Source: DATIJJ01 sp035478795 (GTDB taxonomy: Bacteria > Pseudomonadota > Gammaproteobacteria > DSM-16500). From it: a stretch of DNA of 20,711 bases. The position numbers and the translations under genes were made by a program. The stretch is from positions 1 through 20,711 of the forward strand of contig DATIJJ010000076.1 in assembly GCA_035478795.1 (NCBI GenBank), read 5' to 3'. The first letter of the stretch is position 1. Every line of letters starts with the position of its first letter. Below, one piece after another: positions 15,809 through 20,711 of this stretch. The notes under the pieces are model-generated. The model did not search any database. It saw only the letters and a program-made list of their open reading frames with translations, and had not been told where the DNA came from.

Positions 15809-17006
15809 CTACCGTACACTCCAGGTTTCCTTTCATTAATCGAATATGGATTTTATCGCCGATGTTGACGTCATCTGCCTTGTCCAGAATGGTATTGTTT
15901 ATCACACGCGTTGTAATGGAGAAACCGCGCTGTAACGTTGCAAGTGGGCTTAGCGCATCCATTTTTGCGGCAACAATTTGCAATTTTTTCTGTAAATCTG
16001 CGATGTGTTTTTCTTGCAGGCGAGTCAGATTCATTTCAAAATAATCGAGTTGTTGTGACTGTTCCTGCAATTTTCGCTTCGGATGTTGTTGTTGTAAATT
16101 TTTCTCCAGCCATCCCGTTTTTTCCCGGTACTGAATGATTTTTTGCGTGATGATGCGGGTCAGGTGTTTTTCATCATCGGTTAAATCGCCAGCCAGTTTG
16201 GTTTGATCGGGTGTGATGAGTTCGGCGGCGGCTGTCGGTGTTGCGGCACGCAAATCAGCGACAAAATCAGCGATGGTAAAATCAATTTCGTGTCCGATGG
16301 CGCTCACAATGGGAATCTCACTTTCATAAATGGCTTTTGCGACACGTTCATCATTAAAACACCATAAATCTTCGAGTGAGCCACCACCGCGTGCTAAAAG
16401 CAGCACATCGCATTCCTGACGGGTGTTGGCCTGTTTTAGCATGTCAGTGATATTTTCTGCGGCTGTTTCACCCTGGACGAGTGTCGGGTAAAGAATAACG
16501 GGTGCTGTTCGATAGCGTCGTTTCAGCACGCTTAAAATATCCCGAATGGCAGCGCCGGTGGGTGAGGTCACAACACCGATGGATCGCGGAAAAAGAGGCA
16601 GTGGTTTTTTTTTGGCAAGATCAAAATAACCGGCCTCGGCAAGCCGTTTTTTGAGTGCTTCGAAGGCTTGTCGTAATTTTCCTTCACCGATGTCTTCCAT
16701 GTGTTCTGCAATCAGTTGATAATCACCGCGGTTTTCATAGAGACTGACGCGTACCTTGACGAGCACATGCATGCCATCTTTGGGCTGAAAACCGAGCGAG
16801 CGATTTTCCCGGCGAAAGAGGGCGCAGCGAATTTGTGCTGCTTCATCTTTCAATGAAAAATACCAGTGGCCGGATGTGTGTGCCTTGAAGCCGGAAATTT
16901 CACCTTCCACCCAAAGGAGCGGGAAATGATTTTCCAGCAAAAATCGCGCCTCGCGATTCAGACGGCTCACGGTATAAATTTCTTCAGAATGGCTGAGATC
17001 AATCAT
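15795..17006 (-). CDS. xseA: Exodeoxyribonuclease VII large subunit (XseA)
   Basis: XseA with XseB forms ExoVII, which degrades single-stranded DNA from both ends. The 403-residue protein starts with the OB-fold domain (YTVSRLNREARFLLEN, LLWVEGEISGFK, SGHWYFSLKDE). It then has the catalytic domain with SIGVVTSPTGAAIRDIL, LLLARGGGSLEDLWCFNDE and VSAIGHEIDFTIADFVADLRAATPTAAAE in pieces at about 145-265, a charged coiled-coil region, and the closing DALSPLATLQRGFSI. It is about 50 residues shorter than the E. coli protein, mostly in the coiled-coil and C-terminal part, but conserved motifs are complete. xseB is not in the window. Confidence 0.96.
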   Translation of the reverse strand: MIDLSHSEEIYTVSRLNREARFLLENHFPLLWVEGEISGFKAHTSGHWYFSLKDEAAQIRCALFRRENRSLGFQPKDGMHVLVKVRVSLYENRGDYQLIAEHMEDIGEGKLRQAFEALKKRLAEAGYFDLAKKKPLPLFPRSIGVVTSPTGAAIRDILSVLKRRYRTAPVILYPTLVQGETAAENITDMLKQANTRQECDVLLLARGGGSLEDLWCFNDERVAKAIYESEIPIVSAIGHEIDFTIADFVADLRAATPTAAAELITPDQTKLAGDLTDDEKHLTRIITQKIIQYREKTGWLEKNLQQQHPKRKLQEQSQQLDYFEMNLTRLQEKHIADLQKKLQIVAAKMDALSPLATLQRGFSITTRVINNTILDKADDVNIGDKIHIRLMKGNLECTVDGKS

Positions 17007-17091
17007 TTGAGAAGTTTAACCATAAGTCAGCGAAAATGCCGCAAAAAAATCTCTCTGTTCACGACAAAATTGCCTGGCCCTGCTCACGTCG

Positions 17092-17112
17092 TCCCGCGGC
17101 TTGTCCGCGGGA
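17092..17112. repeat. GC-rich 8-bp hairpin in the xseA-tadA intergenic region
   Basis: TCCCGCGG (17092-17099), loop CTTGT, CCGCGGGA (17105-17112), followed by TCCAG. The wording CGTC-TCCCGCG...GCGGGA-CCAG is shared with the 51-bp inverted repeat at 9430-9480, so this looks like a small relative or remnant of that repeat family. It lies between the divergent xseA and tadA starts. Confidence 0.75.
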
Positions 17113-17128
17113 TCCAGTCGGGCAGTAT

Positions 17129-17157
17129 TTTTACTTTTTTACGAAAAAATGTACAAT
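17129..17157 (+). promoter_or_regulatory. Possible tadA promoter
   Basis: TTTTAC (17129-17134), 17 bases, TACAAT (17152-17157), about 33 bases before the GTG start. The -35 is weak. Confidence 0.4.
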
Positions 17158-17189
17158 CCTTGCAATTTGATTTGAAGAGGGCTATCCGG

Positions 17190-17648
17190 GTGACATTCAG
17201 TGCAGAGGATACGGTTTTTATGCGCCGGGCCATTCAATTGGCAAAAAGGGCGGCGGACCAGGAAGAAGTGCCTGTCGGTGCTGTTCTGGTTTCAGGCAAT
17301 GAGATCATTGGGGAAGGGTTTAATCAGCCGATCAAGACGCAGGATCCGACCTCTCATGCAGAGGTGATTGCATTACGGGAAGGTGCTCGCAATAGACAAA
17401 ATTATCGCCTTGTTAACTCTACCTTGTATGTGACACTTGAGCCTTGCGTCATGTGTGTGGGTGCCATTCAGCATGCACGCGTTGGGCGGGTGGTGTATGG
17501 GGCTCCGGATCCCAAAACGGGTGCAGTCAAAAGTGTTTTTCCATTGGGTGAGGCGAGTCAGTTTAATCATCGTGTGGAGTATGTCGGTGGTTTGCTGGCG
17601 GAGGAGTGTGGTGAGTTGCTCAGGGCGTTTTTTCGGGTGAGGCGGTAA
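17190..17648 (+). CDS. tadA: TadA, tRNA-specific adenosine deaminase
   Basis: TadA converts A34 to inosine in the anticodon wobble position of tRNA-Arg(ACG). From the GTG at 17190 the protein has 152 residues. It carries the cytidine/deoxycytidylate deaminase zinc site HAE (His56, Glu58) and PCVMC (Cys86, Cys89), and it aligns throughout with E. coli TadA, including EEVPVGAVLV, QNYRLVNSTLYVTLEPC, GAPDPKTGA and NHRVE near the end. The frame stays open far upstream (to 16866, across the start of xseA), but that part is not TadA-like. The GTG is chosen because GAAGAGGG (17174-17181) gives an 8-base spacing and residues begin where the family does; ATG 17220 is a shorter option. Confidence 0.95.
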   Translation: MTFSAEDTVFMRRAIQLAKRAADQEEVPVGAVLVSGNEIIGEGFNQPIKTQDPTSHAEVIALREGARNRQNYRLVNSTLYVTLEPCVMCVGAIQHARVGRVVYGAPDPKTGAVKSVFPLGEASQFNHRVEYVGGLLAEECGELLRAFFRVRR

Positions 17649-17681
17649 GGTCAAGTGAATAAATGGCGAGTCATTGCCAGG

Positions 17682-17798
17682 ATTTTGTCATGCCAGCATG
17701 TTTTTAGCTGGCATCCAGCGACCTTTATAAGCCTTAAAAAATATTTTTCAAATTGAAGGCACTGGATGCCAGCTAAAAACATGCTGGCATGACAAAAT
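17682..17798. repeat. 37-bp perfect inverted repeat between tadA and the response regulator
   Basis: Positions 17682-17718 and 17762-17798 are exact reverse complements, with a 43-base spacer. The arms contain TTGTCATGCCAGCATG and TAGCTGGCATCCAG, the same core as the arms of the 255-bp element in hicB. It sits between two convergent genes (stops at 17648 and 17828) and could act as a two-way terminator when transcribed, although it appears to have arrived as a mobile repeat. No target duplication could be identified. Confidence 0.88.
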
Positions 17799-17827
17799 TC
17801 TGACATCGCATGACAAATGTCCGTATG

Positions 17828-18637
17828 TTATCTCACCACCACCCACAAAAACTCCTCATCACCCGCCACCACAGTCGCCGGATACAAATGCGCTTCCCAC
17901 TCATTCCCCGGCACTTCCCAATGTTCTCTCTGATAAAAAAACGGAATAGCTTTCCCTTCCTTTAGAAGATTGACTGTTTTTTCCGATGCACCATCTTCTG
18001 CGGCAAATTCTGCCAGTTGTTGTAATTGCGTTCTGTTTCGAAGAATGAAATATTCTTTTTCACCCTGACTGTTTCGAGTGAGAAATGTACCCTCCCGGTC
18101 GGTCAAATGAAAATCCCGGATATTTTTTTGGGACATAAATTCCAGAAATTGTTTTGTTACGTGCGTATTTTTAAGAAAATCAGGATCAGTGATATCGCCG
18201 GTAGTTCGGGCAAAATCAGTAAAATATTTCCATTCGAGATCAGCAGTGGTTTGTTGAATTTTTGTTAAAAAATCCGGCTCATTTTTTCGAATATAGGCAT
18301 CCATCAAGCCATGATTGAATGCATCAATGATCAGATCATAATCACGTTCACCGGTCATCAGAACCTTTTTTACAGGAACGCCGGCCATTTTTTTTAAAAC
18401 CTCGATGCCATTCATCCCGGGCATGTGGTAATCCACAAATAGAATGCTGATATCATCACGCGCATTTTTATCCGGGTTATTTTTTTCAGTAAAATAATGT
18501 ATTGCATCGGCAACAGAATTGACCTCAAAAAAACGTTTTCCGTGCATTTGAAGTGAAACACTTTGTGCGTAGGCAAGGTCATCATCCAACAACATTTTAC
18601 GCGTTGGATAAAAAAAAGAAGGCAGAGTTGTTTGCAT
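17828..18637 (-). CDS. Response regulator with REC domain and uncharacterised C-terminal domain
   Basis: Residues 12-130 form a receiver domain: the acidic trio LLDDD (16-20), phospho-acceptor Asp69 in ILFVDYHMPGMNG, Thr95 in VLMTGE and Lys118 in AYIRKNEP. All switch residues are present. The remaining 140 residues show no DNA-binding, GGDEF, EAL or kinase motif. A stretch reading FHLTDREGTFLT, later IPFFYQREHWE and a final WVVV strand suggest a small mixed alpha/beta module such as occurs behind some receiver domains, but I cannot name it. The gene starts two bases after the stop of the HTH gene. Its ribosome binding site AAGGA lies at the very end of that gene, so translation is coupled and the two proteins should be partners. 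Output mechanism unknown. Confidence 0.85.
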   Translation of the reverse strand: MQTTLPSFFYPTRKMLLDDDLAYAQSVSLQMHGKRFFEVNSVADAIHYFTEKNNPDKNARDDISILFVDYHMPGMNGIEVLKKMAGVPVKKVLMTGERDYDLIIDAFNHGLMDAYIRKNEPDFLTKIQQTTADLEWKYFTDFARTTGDITDPDFLKNTHVTKQFLEFMSQKNIRDFHLTDREGTFLTRNSQGEKEYFILRNRTQLQQLAEFAAEDGASEKTVNLLKEGKAIPFFYQREHWEVPGNEWEAHLYPATVVAGDEEFLWVVVR

Positions 18638-18639
18638 AA

Positions 18640-19110
18640 TTAATCCTTAATTTTATTATGATCACTCAATAATAATTCCTGAATGTAACCGGTCATTTTG
18701 ATGAGATTGGTGGTGTTCAGCATCAATAAAGGCAAAATGTCAGAGGATACCGTTTCCTTGATGAGATTCATGGACAAGGCTTTTTGATAGCCCTCAATGA
18801 GCGGTGGTAAAAAGTCAATCAGCACGCTGGCGATCGTCTTGATGCTGCTTAATTTGTTACCGAGATCATGCAGCACAACATGTGTTGGAGGCGTCATGCT
18901 ATTCAGTGGCGATATGCCAATCAGTTGATCGATGCTTTTGCCGAAATAATCTGCAATCGGTTTCAATGTTAAAATTTGTGGATTTTCCGTGGCGCCCGTC
19001 ATCAGTCGGTAAATCACAGGCTGTCCAATGCCTGTTTTTCTCGCAAGCTCGGCTGATCCAATGCCGGCTGTCGACATGAGGTGTGAAAGAACGTCAGATA
19101 GATTTTTCAT
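18640..19110 (-). CDS. XRE-type HTH protein with a histidine-kinase-like H-box
   Basis: The 156-residue protein begins with a Cro/C1-type helix-turn-helix (about 5-65: AELARKTGIGQPVIYRLMTG, then NPQILTLKPIADYFGKSIDQL). After a short linker comes VVLHDLGNKLSSI (78-90). This closely resembles the H-box of histidine kinase dimerisation/phosphotransfer domains (H-D/E-L-x-N-x-L), with His81 in the phospho-acceptor place. A second helix of hydrophobic heptads runs about 122-148, consistent with a two-helix hairpin. No ATP-binding domain follows. Its partner gene encodes a complete response regulator, so phosphotransfer between the two, or a dead H-box used only for docking, is a reasonable inference. 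A strong promoter lies at 19146-19174. No clear ribosome binding site precedes the ATG. Confidence 0.8.
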   Translation of the reverse strand: MKNLSDVLSHLMSTAGIGSAELARKTGIGQPVIYRLMTGATENPQILTLKPIADYFGKSIDQLIGISPLNSMTPPTHVVLHDLGNKLSSIKTIASVLIDFLPPLIEGYQKALSMNLIKETVSSDILPLLMLNTTNLIKMTGYIQELLLSDHNKIKD

Positions 19111-19145
19111 GGGATTTGTCAGTGGGCTCTCAAATTAATTGGCGA

Positions 19146-19174
19146 ATAATATCTATGTATAAATGTATTGTCAA
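19146..19174 (-). promoter_or_regulatory. Consensus sigma-70 promoter for the HTH/response-regulator pair
   Basis: On the minus strand TTGACA (19174-19169), a 17-base spacer and TATTAT (19151-19146), ending 35 bases before the ATG at 19110. The spacer contains an ATACATTT-ATACATAG direct repeat that could be a regulator site. Confidence 0.8.
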
Positions 19175-19241
19175 CGCTTCACGAACTAAAAATTTTATCC
19201 CCCTTTTTTGAGATTTACTTTAAAAAAATCAAATAAAAATA

Positions 19242-19270
19242 TTGACATTGTGTCACACTGAAAATATGCT
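19242..19270 (+). promoter_or_regulatory. Sigma-70 promoter for the small regulator gene
   Basis: TTGACA (19242-19247), 17 bases, TATGCT (19265-19270). The start codon used (19332) lies 62 bases further on. A perfect palindrome overlaps the -10 box. Confidence 0.75.
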
Positions 19271-19282
19271 TAAAAGCATATT
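19263..19282. promoter_or_regulatory. Perfect 9-bp palindromic operator candidate over the -10 box
   Basis: AATATGCTT, AA, AAGCATATT: two exact 9-bp arms around two bases. It covers the -10 box and likely transcription start of the small regulator gene, where a bound dimer would block RNA polymerase. The binding protein could be the gene product itself or the divergent XRE protein. As RNA it would be a weak hairpin, so a DNA site is the better reading. Confidence 0.65.
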
Positions 19283-19331
19283 GAAAATTCAAAAGAACAT
19301 ATTTGTTGCATTCAATAAACGGAGAAATGAA

Positions 19332-19751
19332 ATGTCGATTGGAGAGTTGTTGTCCTGGTTTTTTCGAGAGGATTATCGAAAATTATCGAGAGCCGAAAGT
19401 ATTTTATTGGAAGGCGTGATTTTTGTCAGTGTCATGGAAGAACTTTTCGCATTATTTAAAGACAGGGATAAAGAATACCGGAAATTGTTAAAAAATGAAT
19501 TGTCTGAGGAGGATGAAATAATGGACGTGAATTTTTTGCGGCATATTGTGAATGATATTGTGTCGACGAATGAATATACGCTGGAGGGGATTGCCAATGT
19601 GATTCGCATGCCGCTTGATGCCGTGCTTGAAATTGTTACAGGCATCAATACCAATCCTTCCCTGATGCTGGCTACGAAAATTATTAAATTGCACAGCGAT
19701 GTCCGGCGTGAATTTTATCGGGCACTGATGAAAAAAATTATGATGGTGTGA
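19332..19751 (+). CDS. Small probable regulator with C-terminal HTH-like segment
   Basis: The protein is 139 residues from the ATG at 19332, chosen because GGAG (19321-19324) sits 7 bases upstream and because the longer in-frame reading from 19242 would begin inside the -35 box. It has a helical N-terminal part (SIGELLSWFFREDYRKLSRAE in pieces) with a charged middle. Its C-terminal region, YTLEGIANVIRMPLDAVLEI then GINTNPSLMLATKIIKLH (about 83-121), has the spacing of a Cro/C1-type HTH: 'x-x-I-A', a turn, a recognition helix, then G-x-N-x-N-P-S and a closing helix. I cannot assign a named family. It may be an autorepressor acting at the palindrome over its own promoter. It is divergent from the HTH/response-regulator pair. 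Confidence 0.6.
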   Translation: MSIGELLSWFFREDYRKLSRAESILLEGVIFVSVMEELFALFKDRDKEYRKLLKNELSEEDEIMDVNFLRHIVNDIVSTNEYTLEGIANVIRMPLDAVLEIVTGINTNPSLMLATKIIKLHSDVRREFYRALMKKIMMV

Positions 19752-19791
19752 ATTTTTTTCTGCATGGATGTGCATGTCTCCTTGTTCCCGA

Positions 19792-19797
19792 TATAAT
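19792..19797 (+). promoter_or_regulatory. -10 box of the quinone oxidoreductase gene
   Basis: TATAAT lies 30 bases before the ATG; the best -35 at 17-base spacing is a poor TGTGCA. AAGGAG (19813-19818) is a good ribosome binding site. Confidence 0.5.
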
Positions 19798-19826
19798 GCC
19801 GTATCAGGTCATAAGGAGATTGTCGC

Positions 19827-20711
19827 ATGAGAGCCATTCAAATTGGTCAACAGGGTGATGCATCGGTGTTGCAGGTCAAAGAGGATGTGCCTGTACCTAT
19901 TCCTGGAAAAGGTGAGGCGCTGGTGCGTCTCAAGGCAGCCGGATTGAATTTCATCGATATTTACATGCGAAAAGGACAGTATCCGACGGCGATGCCTTAC
20001 ATCCCGGGACTGGAAGGCGCCGGAATTGTAGAAGCCATTCACGGCGATGTGCGTGATGTGAAAATCGGTGATCGTGTTGCCTATACGGGTGCTGTCGGTT
20101 CTTACGCTGAATATAATATTGTGAAAGCGGATCAACTTATTCCACTGCCGGATGACATTACCTTTGAACAGGGTGCCGCTTTTCCGTTGCAAGGGATGAC
20201 GGCACATTATCTTGTGCATGATTATTATCCCATCACATCGCGTGACACCGTGCTTGTGCATGCAGCGGCGGGTGGGGTGGGACTTTTACTCGTGCAGTGG
20301 ATCAAACATCTGGGTGCAACGGTTATTGGAACCGTTTCAACGGATGAAAAAGCAAAGCTCGCGCGTGATGCCGGAGCCGATCATGTGATTTTGTATGACA
20401 GGCAGGATTTTGTGGAAGAAACCAAAAAATTCACGCAAGGTCGGGGTGCGGATTATATTATTGATGGTGTGGGCAAAACGACTTTCACCCACGATCTGGA
20501 TGCGGTGCGAAGGCGTGGAGTCATTTGTATTTTTGGTTCGGCGAGTGGTCCTGCTGAACCGATTGCGCCGAATGTGTTACAAAAAAAATCCATCGTGCTG
20601 GCGGGAGGCAGTTTGTTTAATTCGCTGGATACGCGTCAGGAATTATTGGGTCGTGCAGGGGCTGTACTGAAAGGGATTCGTGAAGGCTGGCTGCAATTAA
20701 ACATTAATCAT
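19827..20711 (+). CDS. qor: Quinone oxidoreductase (zinc-independent MDR family), cut by window edge
   Basis: The NADPH:quinone oxidoreductase (Qor/zeta-crystallin) group reduces quinones in the cytoplasm. The frame runs from the ATG at 19827 to the end of the window, 295 residues of an expected 320-330, so only the C-terminal tip is missing. Motifs: NFIDIYMRKGQYP (41-53) and PGLEGAGIV (60-68) of the GroES-like domain, then the nucleotide-binding VHAAAGGVGLLLVQ (144-157), followed by LGATVIGTVST. The zinc-ligand cysteines of alcohol dehydrogenases are absent, as expected for Qor. AAGGAG precedes the start by 8 bases. The gene appears to be a separate unit with its own promoter. Confidence 0.92.
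   Translation, partial: MRAIQIGQQGDASVLQVKEDVPVPIPGKGEALVRLKAAGLNFIDIYMRKGQYPTAMPYIPGLEGAGIVEAIHGDVRDVKIGDRVAYTGAVGSYAEYNIVKADQLIPLPDDITFEQGAAFPLQGMTAHYLVHDYYPITSRDTVLVHAAAGGVGLLLVQWIKHLGATVIGTVSTDEKAKLARDAGADHVILYDRQDFVEETKKFTQGRGADYIIDGVGKTTFTHDLDAVRRRGVICIFGSASGPAEPIAPNVLQKKSIVLAGGSLFNSLDTRQELLGRAGAVLKGIREGWLQLNINH

Noticed and set aside
16866..17189. Open frame extending tadA upstream by about 108 residues
   Set aside because: It runs antisense over the start of xseA, has no TadA-like sequence, and a well-placed ribosome binding site supports the GTG at 17190.
19242..19331. Longer reading of the small regulator from TTG at 19242
   Set aside because: The TTG is part of a TTGACA -35 box with a 17-bp spaced -10, and the ATG at 19332 has a GGAG ribosome binding site.
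19809..20261. 150-residue open frame opposite the quinone oxidoreductase
   Set aside because: Shadow frame; the plus strand encodes a clear MDR-family enzyme.

Overview
The window looks like chromosome from a gammaproteobacterium, most probably in or near the order Legionellales (Coxiella/Legionella/Aquicella-like). That placement is inference. It rests on the yajC-secD-secF block followed by suhB, trmJ and a cysteine desulfurase, the xseA and tadA sequences, moderately AT-rich DNA, and multi-domain membrane proteins of unknown function that resemble the effector candidates of that order. No rRNA, tRNA, CRISPR array or transposase gene was recognised.

Layout. 1-549: the end of a MazE-like antitoxin gene overlapping a MazF/PemK toxin gene. 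784-5453: an accessory block of three genes with no recognised function. Two are overlapping tandem paralogues on the + strand, each with two membrane segments around an eight-cysteine loop. The third is a convergent gene for a large glycine-rich polytopic membrane protein. 5688-8890: the Sec accessory operon yajC-secD-secF. 8891-9877: a repeat-rich scar in which a hicB antitoxin gene is split by a 255-bp palindromic element with a 5-bp target duplication. Its upstream side holds a 51-bp perfect inverted repeat, inside which a second 193-bp element sits with its own 6-bp target duplication. 9878-12635: suhB, and divergently trmJ overlapping an IscS-like cysteine desulfurase. 12621-17006: a GT39/ArnT-like membrane glycosyltransferase, a YbaK-type tRNA-editing protein, a GT4 glycosyltransferase and xseA, packed with short overlaps. 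17190-17648: tadA, followed by another copy of the palindromic repeat. 17828-19110: a two-gene signalling unit, an XRE helix-turn-helix protein with a histidine-kinase-like HDLxNxL segment and a response regulator. 19332-19751: a divergent small probable regulator, whose promoter lies over a perfect palindrome. 19827-end: a quinone oxidoreductase cut by the window edge.

How it fits together. The housekeeping parts serve protein export (YajC-SecDF), RNA maturation and quality control (TrmJ, TadA, YbaK-type editing), sulfur transfer, DNA repair (XseA) and glycosylation. The parts that stand out are the Cys-rich tandem paralogues with their polytopic neighbour, the HTH-phosphotransfer/response-regulator pair with the adjacent operator-controlled gene, and the non-autonomous mobile repeats that broke hicB.
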